The notes under the pieces were generated by a model. The model was not told the DNA's origin. It made no database searches and was given only the letters and a program-made list of their open reading frames with translations. The position numbers and the translations under genes are program-made. Below, in pieces: positions 1 through 8,662 of a stretch of DNA of 64,000 bases. The number at the start of each line of letters is the position of its first letter. Position 1 is the stretch's first letter. This DNA comes from Bacillota bacterium (lineage in GTDB: Bacteria > Bacillota > Clostridia > Lachnospirales > Lachnospiraceae). The stretch spans positions 62,001-126,000 of the forward strand of contig CABJAN010000009.1 of the NCBI GenBank assembly GCA_902363515.1. The letters run 5' to 3'.

Positions 1-73
1 AGATGGTATTCAGAAGTATATGGAGAAAAATCAGATAGAAGATATTCACGAGCTGATAGGCTGTGTGAAATAA
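1..73 (+). CDS. pyrD: Dihydroorotate dehydrogenase, C-terminal end (partial)
   Basis: Only the last 23 codons are inside the window, read in the frame beginning at base 2 and ending at TAA 71-73. The residues (…DGIQKYMEKN…LIGCVK) resemble the C-terminal helix of class 1 dihydroorotate dehydrogenases, which oxidise dihydroorotate to orotate in pyrimidine synthesis. The assignment rests on this short tail alone. pyrE lies far away at 48.2 kb, so the pyrimidine genes would be split. Confidence 0.5.
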   Translation, partial: DGIQKYMEKNQIEDIHELIGCVK

Positions 74-84
74 AAAAATTATAA

Positions 85-133
85 AAACAGCCTCCCGCCC
101 CAGGAATGATTTCCATGGGTCAGGAGGCTGTTT
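85..133. terminator. Bidirectional Rho-independent terminator
   Basis: An 11-bp perfect inverted repeat (AAACAGCCTCC at 85-95, GGAGGCTGTTT at 123-133) has T-rich DNA on the right for the + strand and an A-rich left flank that becomes a U-tract on the - strand. It separates the convergent pyrD-like gene and the zinc-ribbon gene and can serve both. Confidence 0.8.
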
Positions 134-143
134 CTCCGTTCTA

Positions 144-338
144 TTATTCTTCTGTCCGCGCTACTTTCAGAGGTTCCTGTTCTTCTGCTTTAAAAACATA
201 TCCGCAAGGGCAGACCGCATCTTCCACAATACGTCCTCTGTTGGTAAATACTTCTACTTCTTTTCCGCATACAGGGCATGTCCTGTCTTCTGGTACAGGT
301 GTTCTGTACTGGCTTTCACAACCTTCCATAACTGCCAT
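144..338 (-). CDS. Small zinc-ribbon protein
   Basis: A 64-residue protein with a CPVC pair near residue 21 and a second CPCG cluster about 20 residues later. This is the arrangement of a small zinc ribbon able to bind one Zn2+ with four cysteines. There is no signal peptide or membrane segment, so it should be cytoplasmic. AGGAGG lies 8 nt before the ATG. It follows the CofE-like gene on the same strand after 64 nt and probably shares its transcript, ending at the 85-133 hairpin. No specific function is recognised. Confidence 0.7.
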   Translation of the reverse strand: MAVMEGCESQYRTPVPEDRTCPVCGKEVEVFTNRGRIVEDAVCPCGYVFKAEEQEPLKVARTEE

Positions 339-402
339 AGTTCTTACCTCCTATTATTTTGATAAGTCTATTGTACTCCGAAGCCTGTTCTGGTGTAAAC
401 CC

Positions 403-1611
403 TTATTTTGCGTAATTGTCAAAATATCCCTGAATGTAAATAATTGGTGTACCTTTATCACCGGAGCCGGAAGTCAGGTCAGCAAGAGAGCCAAGAAGGT
501 CTGTCAGGCGTCTTGGTGTGGTTCCCTGTGTTACCATAGTACCTTTTAAGCTGGCAGCTTTTTCATCTTTTTCTGTGATGTATTCTTTGATTGCTTCTTT
601 TAATTCATCACCGGAGAGATTGGCAAAATCATTGTCAGCCAGGTATTTTAATTTGACTTCATTTGGAGTACCTTCCAGTCCTTTGGTGTAAGCAGGAGAT
701 ACTACCGGATCAGCCAGCTCCCAGATTTTTCCTACAGGATCTTTGAATGCACCGTCACCATAAATCATGACTTCCACATTTTTACCTGTTTTTTCAACCA
801 TAGCGGTGTGAATAGCAGAAACCACTTCATCACATTTGATTGGGAAGAGTTTTACTGTGTCTTCGGTAGCTTTGTTAGAGCCAAGGAGACCATAAGCATC
901 ATTATAACCGCTGCCGTTGATGCTGTGTGTCATGATGTCATCTAATGCATAGACTTTCTCAGCGCCATTAGCTGTTAAGATGCGTTTGGTTCTCTGACGT
1001 GTGTGGATATCACAGGTGAGAACGCTCTTGGTGTAGGACAGGATTGCCTTTGGATTGTTGGCAAAGATGATTTCTACTTCCGCGCCGGCTTCCTGGATGA
1101 GCTGTTTGTAGTATTCCACATAATCAACGCCAGTGAACACGTGTTTTTCATAGCCAAAGAGTTCTCTGTATTTTTCTTCTGTGAGAACATCAGACCATGG
1201 GTTTACACCTTTTTCATCCATGACATCCAAATCAATGAGATGGTTTCCTACTTCATCAGAAGGATAGCTTAACATCAGGACGATTTTTTTACATCCCTTT
1301 GCAATTCCCTTCAGACAGATAGAGAAACGGTTACGGCTTAAAATTGGGAACAGAATACCAACGGTGTCATCTCCAAATTTTTCTTTTACATCTGCTGCAA
1401 TATCATCTACCTTGGCATAGTTGCCCTGTGCTCTTGCTACTACTGCTTCTGTTACAGCAATAACATCTTTATCACGAATTTCAAATTTTTCACTTTCTGC
1501 TGCCTTTAATACACAGTCTACTACGATTTCAGCCAGATTATCTCCTTCACGGATAATCGGTGCCCGCACACCTCTGGATACGGTTCCAACCATACGATTT
1601 ACAGATTCCAT
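403..1611 (-). CDS. CofE-like (coenzyme F420-0:L-glutamate ligase family) protein
   Basis: A 402-residue cytoplasmic protein. The N-terminal pattern (R.PII..GDNL, then a stretch with DKDVIAVTEAVVARAQG) matches the CofE/F420-0:gamma-glutamyl ligase fold. In methanogens and actinobacteria that enzyme adds glutamate to coenzyme F420-0 using GTP. It is longer than archaeal CofE (about 250 aa), and the extra C-terminal half is not recognised. Clostridia of this type are not known to make F420, so the true substrate is probably different. GGAGGG precedes the ATG by 8 nt. A good promoter (TTGCAT, 17 nt, TATTAT) lies at 1670-1698. Confidence 0.7.
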   Translation of the reverse strand: MESVNRMVGTVSRGVRAPIIREGDNLAEIVVDCVLKAAESEKFEIRDKDVIAVTEAVVARAQGNYAKVDDIAADVKEKFGDDTVGILFPILSRNRFSICLKGIAKGCKKIVLMLSYPSDEVGNHLIDLDVMDEKGVNPWSDVLTEEKYRELFGYEKHVFTGVDYVEYYKQLIQEAGAEVEIIFANNPKAILSYTKSVLTCDIHTRQRTKRILTANGAEKVYALDDIMTHSINGSGYNDAYGLLGSNKATEDTVKLFPIKCDEVVSAIHTAMVEKTGKNVEVMIYGDGAFKDPVGKIWELADPVVSPAYTKGLEGTPNEVKLKYLADNDFANLSGDELKEAIKEYITEKDEKAASLKGTMVTQGTTPRRLTDLLGSLADLTSGSGDKGTPIIYIQGYFDNYAK

Positions 1612-1669
1612 TTTATGTGCCCTCCATTGATTTCAATCAGATTTCTAAACGGAACACTCCGCCTCTTAT

Positions 1670-1698
1670 ATAATACGTTGAAATTTCCCGGTATGCAA
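1670..1698 (-). promoter_or_regulatory. Promoter of the CofE-like gene
   Basis: On the - strand, TTGCAT (1693-1698) and TATTAT (1670-1675) are separated by exactly 17 nt, 59 nt ahead of the CofE-like start codon. Confidence 0.6.
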
Positions 1699-1769
1699 GA
1701 TAAAAAGAGGATTTTCTGCAAAAAACAGGAGATTTTTTGCTTATTTTCAAGGATTTTGCAGGTTCATAT

Positions 1770-1811
1770 CCCCCTACAGGGCTTGTGGGACCATAAGATT
1801 TCTGATAAACT
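1770..1811 (+). promoter_or_regulatory. CCCCC-box operator with promoter of the nik-like operon (site 1)
   Basis: CCCCCTACAGGGCTTG (1770-1785) overlaps a -35-like TTGTGG (1783-1788). Seventeen nt later is TAAACT (1806-1811). The same 16-nt box occurs at 8568, 11627 and 11856, always with the -35 starting at box position 14. The -10 here is only a 4/6 match, so the promoter is weaker evidence than the box. It would give a 5' leader of about 60 nt before the ATG at 1879. Confidence 0.5.
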
Positions 1812-1878
1812 TACTGCGATATTCTGGGAGATTTCTACACAGAAGTATAAAACGAAAGAAAAGGAATTTTTTAGATAT

Positions 1879-3579
1879 ATGGAAAAAAGAGAAGCATTTT
1901 GTCTTGGGAATTTTATAGTAGAACCGGGACAGAGAAAAGATGGATTTTTATTAATGGGAGAAGGAGAATTTCAGCTTCCTGCCACCATTTTACATGGGGA
2001 AAAGCCCGGAAAAACAGTTCTGATTACAGCGGGTATTCATGCTGAGGAATATGTGGGAATCCAAGCCGCCTTAGAACTGGCAGAGCGTCTGGATATCCGA
2101 AAGATTGAAGGAACTGTAGTGATTGTAAAGGTAGTAAATCGTGAGGCCTTTGAACTGCGAAGGGGAAGTGAATCTCATGCAGACAAAAAGAATTTAAATC
2201 GTGTGTTTCCGGGAACAAAAGAAGGAACCTGGTCGGAGCGTCTGGCTTATGCCATGGAAAAAGAGCTTTTTTGTATTGCAGACTATTATATTGATCTTCA
2301 CAGCGGAGATAGTTATGAACAGTTGACTCCTTATGTATATTATGCGGGAATGGCTTCAGCGGAAGTGGTCAGTATATCCAGAGAAATGGCTCAGCAGGCA
2401 GATGTGTCATATATGGTATGTTCCAATGTATCCAGTGGCGGCTGCTATAACTATGCCGCAACCAGGGGGATTCCCAGTATTTTGATTGAGCGTGGGCAGA
2501 TGGGAGGATGGACAGAAGAGGAGAGCCATTCCACCAGAAGAGATGTGCGCAATATTCTCTGCCACCTGGGAATCTATCAGGGAGAAAAGGACTACCGGAA
2601 TTATTATCCACTGGAAGTAAAGGATGTGTGTTACCAGGCAGCCAATGAACCGGGTTTATGGTATCCAGCCAAGAAGCCGGGAGATATGATACAACAGGGA
2701 GAGACCCTGGGTGTGATTAAAGATTACGAAGGTCAGATTCTGGAGGTGTGCCGGGCAGAGTATGGCGGCGTAATTTTGTATCAGACCGGAAGTTTACAGG
2801 TATTGCAGTCCGGGCCTGTGATTGCTTACGGACGGATTTCCAGAGAATCTGATAACAGAAAAGAACGGATTGCCGGATATTGGAGCAAGAGAAGCAGCAG
2901 TTTTAAAGTACAGAGAAAAGCAGAACTTCACAGTGTTATGGCAGAGCGCTGGCTTACAGAAATCCGAAAATATCTGCCAGAGGGAACTTTGAAAATCTTA
3001 GATGTAGGATGCGGTTCCGGATTTTTTACCATTCTTCTTGGAAAGCAGGGGCATGAAGTTACAGGAATCGATTTAACGCCGGATATGATTGAAAAATCAA
3101 AAGAACTGGCAAAAGAAGAACAGATAGACTGCAGATTTGAAATTATGGATGCTGAAAACCTGAATTTCCCGGATGCGACCTTTGATGTGGTAATTTCCAG
3201 AAATCTGACCTGGACACTGCCGGACGCCGGACGGGCTTATGAGGAATGGTGCAGGGTGCTGAAAAAAGGCGGATTGCTTTTAAATTTTGATGCCAATTAT
3301 GGCGCTTATGATGCCACAGACACTGCCAGCCTTCCGGAACAGCACAGCCATAATATGCTGGGAATGGAGATGCTGAAAGAAAACGAAGATATCAAGAAAC
3401 AGCTTCCTATCAGCAGCTATATCAGACCTGCCTGGGATGTGGAAACTCTTGGAAAACTGGGGATTCAGGAGCTTTCTCTGGATTTGGGAGTGGGCAAGCG
3501 GATTTATGTAGAAAAGGATGAATTTTATAATCCGGCGCCTATTTTCACATTGTGTGGAAAGAAAGAAGGGTCGGAATGA
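1879..3579 (+). CDS. Fusion of AstE/AspA-type metallo-deacylase and SAM methyltransferase
   Basis: A 566-residue, two-domain cytoplasmic protein. Residues 1-320 are an M14-like succinylglutamate desuccinylase/aspartoacylase domain. Zinc ligands are visible as H54 and E57 (GIHAEEY) and H141 (DLHSGD), with a candidate catalytic Glu at about 204 (LIERG). Residues about 330-566 are a class I methyltransferase with the SAM-binding motif ILDVGCGSG at 373-381. The reading frame is open back to 1615, but the ATG at 1879 has an AAAGGAA site and starts the conserved domain. It overlaps the next gene by ATGA and heads the nickel/peptide transporter operon. The expected chemistry is removal of an N-acyl group from an amino-acid-like molecule and methyl transfer. 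The substrate is unknown, and an imported metal chelate is an inference from context. Confidence 0.8.
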   Translation: MEKREAFCLGNFIVEPGQRKDGFLLMGEGEFQLPATILHGEKPGKTVLITAGIHAEEYVGIQAALELAERLDIRKIEGTVVIVKVVNREAFELRRGSESHADKKNLNRVFPGTKEGTWSERLAYAMEKELFCIADYYIDLHSGDSYEQLTPYVYYAGMASAEVVSISREMAQQADVSYMVCSNVSSGGCYNYAATRGIPSILIERGQMGGWTEEESHSTRRDVRNILCHLGIYQGEKDYRNYYPLEVKDVCYQAANEPGLWYPAKKPGDMIQQGETLGVIKDYEGQILEVCRAEYGGVILYQTGSLQVLQSGPVIAYGRISRESDNRKERIAGYWSKRSSSFKVQRKAELHSVMAERWLTEIRKYLPEGTLKILDVGCGSGFFTILLGKQGHEVTGIDLTPDMIEKSKELAKEEQIDCRFEIMDAENLNFPDATFDVVISRNLTWTLPDAGRAYEEWCRVLKKGGLLLNFDANYGAYDATDTASLPEQHSHNMLGMEMLKENEDIKKQLPISSYIRPAWDVETLGKLGIQELSLDLGVGKRIYVEKDEFYNPAPIFTLCGKKEGSE

Positions 3580-4520
3580 AAAAATATGTGTTAAAACGTT
3601 TGCTGCAGCTTATTCCCATCCTTCTGGTCATTACTTTTTTATCCTTTGGAATGATGCGTCTGGCAGGAAGCGATGCTGTGCTGCAGAAAATGGAAAATAC
3701 GGGGATGGTAGTTTCCCAGGAAGTAATCGACAATGCCAGGGCAGAGCTTGGACTTGATAAACCTTTTCTGACCCAATATTTTGTATGGCTTGGAAATTTA
3801 TTAACAGGAGATATGGGAACCAGTTATATTTCAGGAAAGGAAGTGCTTCCCACCTTTCTTTCTAAATTGCCTGCAACGCTTTTACTTACCGCAGTATCGA
3901 TTTTCCTCACCATTGTGATTTCCATACCATTAGGGATTCTGGCGGCAGTAAAGCAAAACCGTTTTACGGATTATCTGATTAGAGTATGCAGTTTTCTGGG
4001 AAATAGTATGCCAAACTTTTTTGTGGCATTGCTGCTCATGTATTTTCTCTCCATACGTATGCCAATATTTCCGGTGATTGCCAATGGACTTAGTATTCAG
4101 AGCGTAGCTCTTCCAAGTCTTACGCTGGCTATTGCCATGTCTGTCAAATATTTGAGACAGGTAAGGGCAGCGGTTTTGGATGAACTTAGTAAGGATTATG
4201 TAGTTGGAGCCCAGGCAAGAGGAATCCGCTTTTCTGTTACTCTTTGGAAGAGTGTGCTTCGGGCATGTCTGGTGACCATTCTTACCTTGCTTACCTTGTC
4301 CATAGGAAGTCTGCTTGGTGGAACTGCTATTGTAGAATCTATCTTTTTATGGGACGGGGTGGGAAAACTGGCGGTAGATGCCATTAATATGAGGGATTAT
4401 CCTATGATACAGGCTTATGTTATGTGGATGGCAATTATTTATGTTTGTGTCAACCTGATTACAGATCTTTCCTACCGATTCCTGGATCCGAGAATCCGCT
4501 TGGGAGGTGAAGAGGCATGA
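3576..4520 (+). CDS. NikB-type ABC transporter permease
   Basis: A 314-residue inner-membrane permease of the DppB/NikB/OppB family. There is an N-terminal membrane helix (residues 9-30), then five more predicted helices, and the EAA loop region (around ARGIRFS) that docks the ATPases. The stretch GGTAIVESIFLWDGVG with AINMRDYPMIQ is close to E. coli NikB as I recall it. The chosen ATG overlaps the stop of the preceding fusion gene (ATGA), with AGAAGGG upstream. The second permease overlaps in turn by ATGA. It probably forms the channel with the 4517 product for a nickel chelate or small peptide. Confidence 0.8.
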   Translation: MKKYVLKRLLQLIPILLVITFLSFGMMRLAGSDAVLQKMENTGMVVSQEVIDNARAELGLDKPFLTQYFVWLGNLLTGDMGTSYISGKEVLPTFLSKLPATLLLTAVSIFLTIVISIPLGILAAVKQNRFTDYLIRVCSFLGNSMPNFFVALLLMYFLSIRMPIFPVIANGLSIQSVALPSLTLAIAMSVKYLRQVRAAVLDELSKDYVVGAQARGIRFSVTLWKSVLRACLVTILTLLTLSIGSLLGGTAIVESIFLWDGVGKLAVDAINMRDYPMIQAYVMWMAIIYVCVNLITDLSYRFLDPRIRLGGEEA

Positions 4521-5383
4521 GTGAAAAGACACATACACCAACGGTACGGAAACAGAAGGTTCAGAAAAGCTATATAAAAGTAAGGTTATTTGTATTCCTT
4601 GCACTGGCAGTGGGATTGTTTCTGGTGGCAATTTTTGCAGAACAGCTTTGTCCCTATGACCCCAATGCACAGGATATGGCAGCTTCTTTGCAGCCGCCGG
4701 GTGGGGAGCATCTTGCCGGAACAGACCGTTTTGGGCGCGATATGTTTTCCAGGATTTTAGTGGGACTTCAGACCAGTGTACTGGCAACCCTTTCTTTGGT
4801 GGTGATTATCACTGTAGTGGGAACCATGGTTGGAGTTTTATGCGGATATTATGGAGGGATTCTGGATGCAGTTGTTATGCGGATTTCCGATATCTGTCTG
4901 GCGTTTCCTGGTCTGGTTTTTGCCCTGGCAATCGCAGCGCTGTTAAATGGAGGACTGCGAAATGCGGTGCTGGCTCTGGCTGTGATTAGCTGGCCTAAAT
5001 ATGCCAGAATTGCCAGAAGCCAGACCCTGGCACAGAAGAATACCAGTTATATTTCAGCGGCAAAACTGGCGGGGAATACCTCCTGGCAAATCATCGTAAG
5101 GCATATTTTGCCAAACTGTGCAGGCCCCATTCTGGTAACTGCCATGCTGGATATTGGAACCATGCTCATGGAGCTTACTGGGCTTTCCTTCCTGGGATTA
5201 GGAGCCCAGCCGCCTACCGCGGAGCTTGGAAATATGATGAGCGGGGGCAGAAGTATGCTCCAGACGTATCCATGGGTCATTATCGGCCCTGGAATTGCAA
5301 TTTTTATTGTTGTGGTTATTTTTAATCTGCTGGGTGATACGGTCCGGGATTATCTGGACCCCAAAAACAGCCGCAGAAAATAA
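4517..5383 (+). CDS. NikC-type ABC transporter permease
   Basis: A 288-residue DppC/NikC-family permease with an N-terminal cytoplasmic tail, a first helix at residues 25-43, and the usual HLAGTDRFGRDMFSR segment that follows it in this family. The EAA loop lies around AAKLAGNTSWQIIVRHILPN. It partners the upstream permease, with which its start overlaps. The SBP gene follows after 22 nt. The family is certain, but the substrate (nickel chelate or peptide) is inferred from NikB resemblance. Confidence 0.8.
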   Translation: MSEKTHTPTVRKQKVQKSYIKVRLFVFLALAVGLFLVAIFAEQLCPYDPNAQDMAASLQPPGGEHLAGTDRFGRDMFSRILVGLQTSVLATLSLVVIITVVGTMVGVLCGYYGGILDAVVMRISDICLAFPGLVFALAIAALLNGGLRNAVLALAVISWPKYARIARSQTLAQKNTSYISAAKLAGNTSWQIIVRHILPNCAGPILVTAMLDIGTMLMELTGLSFLGLGAQPPTAELGNMMSGGRSMLQTYPWVIIGPGIAIFIVVVIFNLLGDTVRDYLDPKNSRRK

Positions 5384-5405
5384 AACATTACGAAAGGGAA
5401 AAAGG

Positions 5406-6986
5406 ATGAAAAACAAAATGAGATTTACAGCGCTTTTTATGGCAGCATGCCTTGGTACAGGATTGTTAGCCGGATGCGGCGCCGGAGAAAAAGACACAAA
5501 AGATACTGCAAAAACAGAAAGTACAGGGAAGAAAACCTTTGTATTTGGAGATACCACCTTTAATCCGGAAAATGAGGAACCGGATGTAAACCCGCATAAT
5601 GCTTATGCCGGATGGGCATGTATCCGCTACGGAGTGGGAGAAACGCTGTTTAAGTATTCAGATTCCATGGAAATCCAGCCATGGCTTGCAAAGGATTACG
5701 AAAATGTGGATGAGCTTACCTGGAAAATTACCTTGCAGGATGGGGTGAAGTTTTCCAGTGGAAGAGCCCTGGACGGACAGGCAGTCAAAGAATGTCTGGA
5801 GCATCTGATAGAAGTTCATGAGCGTGCAAAAGGAGACTTAATGATTGATACCATTACCGCAGAAGGCCAGACTGTGACCATTAAAACCACAGAGCCAAAG
5901 CCAACCCTCCTGAACTATTTAAGCGATCCATATGGATGCATTATTGATATGGAAGCAGGGGTTACTGAGGATGGTATTGTAGCCGGTACTGGCCCGTATA
6001 TTGCAAAATCTCTGGTTTCCGGAGAACAGTTAAATCTGGTGAAGAATGAAGAATACTGGGATGGAGAGCTTGGTTTTGACGAAATTACAGTGCGTACTAT
6101 TTCAGATGGCGATACGCTTACTATGGCACTGCAGTCAGGGGAAATTGATGCGGCTTACGGTATGCCTTATGCCAGCTACCCTTTGTTTGAAAATGATGAT
6201 TACACCTTTTCAAGATGCGCTACCAGCAGGGCATTTTTCGCTCATATGAATTTTGAAAGTCCTGTGATACAGGACAAGGCAGTGAGAAAAGCCATTGCCA
6301 TGGGCATTGACAAAGAAGGATTTGTAAATACTTTATTAGATGGAAATGGTTATCCGGCAGTGGGCGCCTATCCAGATAATTTTGAGTTTGGAGGGGATGC
6401 AGTTACCACAGAAACTTATGATTTGGAAGGTGCGAAAAAGGTGCTGGAAGAAGCAGGCTGGGTAGATCAAGATGGCGATGGAATTCGGGAAAAGGATGGA
6501 AAGGATTTAACCATCCGGTGGCTTACTTACCCAAGCCGTCAGGAACTTCCGCTATTGGCAGAATCTGCACAGGCTACTCTGAAGGAGATAGGTATGGATG
6601 TACAGATTAACAGTACAGCCGACCACAACAGCATCCGAACCGATTCCACAGCCTGGGATGTGTATGCAAGCGCCATGGTAACAGCGCCTACAGGAGATCC
6701 GGAATACTTCTTTACCACTCATTGTCTGGACAGCTCCGCAGTAAATAACGGAAAATATCACAGTGATAAATTGGAAGAATTAGAGAAGGAAATGGCAAAA
6801 ACCTTTGATACAGAAAGAAGAAGTGAGCTGGCAGTAGAAATGCAGCAGACTATTTTGGACGATAATGCCTTTGTATTCTGTTCTCATCTGAAAATGAGCA
6901 TGATCAGCAAGTCCTCTGTAAAAGGTTTAACAGCACATCCCTGTGATTTCTATGAAATCACAGCGGATCTGGCGCCTGCAGAGTAA
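5406..6986 (+). CDS. NikA/DppA-family substrate-binding lipoprotein
   Basis: A 526-residue extracellular solute-binding protein (SBP_bac_5 family). A lipoprotein signal peptide ends at the lipobox LLAGC (Cys near residue 21), followed by a charged Lys/Asp/Thr linker. It captures the ligand outside the membrane and delivers it to the 3576/4517 permeases. The stretch DTTFNPENEEPDVNPHNAYAGW resembles nickel/peptide binding proteins. The frame is open upstream to 5295, but only the ATG at 5406 precedes the signal peptide and has a purine-rich AAAGG site. The binding protein sits between permease and ATPase genes, giving the order B-C-A-D-E. Confidence 0.8.
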   Translation: MKNKMRFTALFMAACLGTGLLAGCGAGEKDTKDTAKTESTGKKTFVFGDTTFNPENEEPDVNPHNAYAGWACIRYGVGETLFKYSDSMEIQPWLAKDYENVDELTWKITLQDGVKFSSGRALDGQAVKECLEHLIEVHERAKGDLMIDTITAEGQTVTIKTTEPKPTLLNYLSDPYGCIIDMEAGVTEDGIVAGTGPYIAKSLVSGEQLNLVKNEEYWDGELGFDEITVRTISDGDTLTMALQSGEIDAAYGMPYASYPLFENDDYTFSRCATSRAFFAHMNFESPVIQDKAVRKAIAMGIDKEGFVNTLLDGNGYPAVGAYPDNFEFGGDAVTTETYDLEGAKKVLEEAGWVDQDGDGIREKDGKDLTIRWLTYPSRQELPLLAESAQATLKEIGMDVQINSTADHNSIRTDSTAWDVYASAMVTAPTGDPEYFFTTHCLDSSAVNNGKYHSDKLEELEKEMAKTFDTERRSELAVEMQQTILDDNAFVFCSHLKMSMISKSSVKGLTAHPCDFYEITADLAPAE

Positions 6987-7013
6987 AGGTTTTTGGTGAA
7001 AAGGGAAAAGGAC

Positions 7014-7796
7014 ATGAAGGAAATATTAAGTTATGATTCTGTGGAAATTTCTTTTGACGGGAAGACTGTGGTTCATGATGTGAGTTTTTCTCTGCATCCG
7101 GGAGAGATCCTGGGAATTGTAGGAGAATCAGGAAGTGGAAAAAGCACTCTTTTAAAGGCAGCCATGGGGCTTCTTGGAAAAAGTGGAATGGTGACCAGGG
7201 GAGATATCTGGTTTCAGGAAAAGGATATTCCTGATTTGTCCAGAGGAGAAATGCAGAAAATCTGTGGAGAAAAGATAGGTATGATTTTTCAGGACGCAGG
7301 GGCCTCCCTGTGTCCTATCCGCACCATAGGAGAGCAGATTTATGAGAGTATTACTGCCCATAAAAAAATGTCCAGAGAGCAGGCAAAGGAAAAGGCGTTG
7401 GGTTTATTTGAAAAACTGAAATTTCAGGATGGGGAAAGGATTTGGAATAGTTATCCCTTTGAATTATCCGGTGGCATGAACCAGAGAGTGGGGATTGCCA
7501 TTGCCATGCTTATGGAACCGCCGGTGCTTCTGGCAGATGAACCAACCAGCGCCCTGGATGTGGCAGTGCAGCGGCAGGTAGTACAGGAGATGCTGGCGCT
7601 TAGAGAGTTGTTTGGCACAGCCATAATTCTGGTGACTCATGATATTGGTGTGGTATCGGCTATGGCGGATTCCATACTGGTATTAAAAGAAGGAAAGGTC
7701 ATGGAATACGGAGCAGCGACACAGGTGCTGGAAACACCGCAAAATGACTATACCAGGAAACTGTTGTCAGCAGTACCCAGATTACGGAGGCTATAG
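7014..7796 (+). CDS. NikD/DppD-type ABC transporter ATPase
   Basis: A 260-residue nucleotide-binding subunit. Walker A is GESGSGKST, the signature is LSGGMNQRVG and Walker B is VLLADEPTSALD, with the switch His in LVTHD. The ATG at 7014 has GGGAAAAGG upstream and is preferred over a TTG at 6993. It is the first of two ATPases for the nickel/peptide importer. The C-terminal dipeptide-transport extension is short compared with DppD (about 325 aa), as in NikD. Confidence 0.8.
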   Translation: MKEILSYDSVEISFDGKTVVHDVSFSLHPGEILGIVGESGSGKSTLLKAAMGLLGKSGMVTRGDIWFQEKDIPDLSRGEMQKICGEKIGMIFQDAGASLCPIRTIGEQIYESITAHKKMSREQAKEKALGLFEKLKFQDGERIWNSYPFELSGGMNQRVGIAIAMLMEPPVLLADEPTSALDVAVQRQVVQEMLALRELFGTAIILVTHDIGVVSAMADSILVLKEGKVMEYGAATQVLETPQNDYTRKLLSAVPRLRRL

Positions 7797-7797
7797 C

Positions 7798-8556
7798 ATG
7801 GAAACCATTTTGGAAGTGAAAGATTTAACAAAAACCTTTGTGACAGAGGGAAAAGCAGATTTTACAGCCATTGACCATATTAATTTCCGGCTTTATCCGG
7901 GAGAGACCCTGGGAATTGTAGGAGAATCAGGCAGTGGAAAAAGTACCCTGGCAAGAGCCATTACCAGGCTTACAGATGCCACAGAAGGAACGATTTCTCT
8001 GTGTGGAGAAGATATTACCAGGGAAAAAGGGAAAAAGCTCAGGGAAGCCTATAAAAATATTCAGATGATTTTTCAGAATCCGGTTTCTTCCTTTGACCCC
8101 AGAAAATCCCTGGGGCATGGAATTGGAGAGAGCCTTAGAAACAGTGGTGTGCCAAAAGAAGAAGCAAAGAAGCGGGTTCTGGAGCTGTTGGGACAGTGTG
8201 GACTTCCAAAAGAGTTTTATGATAGGTATCCCCATGAAGTAAGCGGCGGACAGTGTCAGAGGGCAGCCATTGCAAGAGCCTTGGCTGTGAAACCAAAGAT
8301 TGTTATCTGCGATGAGGCTACAAGCGCTCTGGATGTGACGGTGCAGCAGCAGATTATGGAGCTTTTGGACTCTTTTCGGAAGGAACATCAGATTTCTTAT
8401 TTGTTTATCTGTCATAATCTGGCGTTGGTACAGCAGTTTTGTGACCGTGTGCTGGTTATGAAAGATGGCCGGATTGTGGAAGAGGGAACACCGGATGAGG
8501 TGATTCTGAATCCCAGGGATGAATATACGAAAATGCTGGTGGAATCAGTGTTTTAA
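7798..8556 (+). CDS. NikE/DppF-type ABC transporter ATPase
   Basis: A 252-residue partner ATPase with Walker A GESGSGKST, signature VSGGQCQRAA, and Walker B IVICDEATSALD followed by the switch His in FICHN. It starts 1 nt after the previous stop, with GGAGG 6-7 nt upstream, so the two subunits are probably translationally coupled. It ends the fusion gene-BCADE operon. No terminator is obvious, because the next operator and promoter start 12 nt later. Confidence 0.8.
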   Translation: METILEVKDLTKTFVTEGKADFTAIDHINFRLYPGETLGIVGESGSGKSTLARAITRLTDATEGTISLCGEDITREKGKKLREAYKNIQMIFQNPVSSFDPRKSLGHGIGESLRNSGVPKEEAKKRVLELLGQCGLPKEFYDRYPHEVSGGQCQRAAIARALAVKPKIVICDEATSALDVTVQQQIMELLDSFRKEHQISYLFICHNLALVQQFCDRVLVMKDGRIVEEGTPDEVILNPRDEYTKMLVESVF

Positions 8557-8567
8557 GAAAAAATCAA

Positions 8568-8608
8568 CCCCCAGGGGGGCTTGGAAAAAGTTTTTCTTAT
8601 GATATGAT
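8568..8608 (+). promoter_or_regulatory. CCCCC-box operator with promoter of the FecBCDE-like operon (site 2)
   Basis: CCCCCAGGGGGGCTTG (8568-8583) is a near-perfect C5-A-G5 dyad touching TTGGAA (8581-8586). After 16 nt comes TATGAT (8603-8608). The geometry is that of sites 1, 3 and 4. The dyad resembles the C/G-tract operators known for CsoR/RcnR-family repressors. Confidence 0.6.
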
Positions 8609-8662
8609 AGATAAGGTTTGAATGAGTAGAACAAATATAAAGAGAGAAAAGGAAGAAAACAC

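Noticed and set aside
1615..1878. N-terminal extension of the deacylase-methyltransferase gene
   Set aside because: It crosses the divergent promoter and operator, has no ribosome site and adds no conserved domain. The ATG at 1879 fits better.
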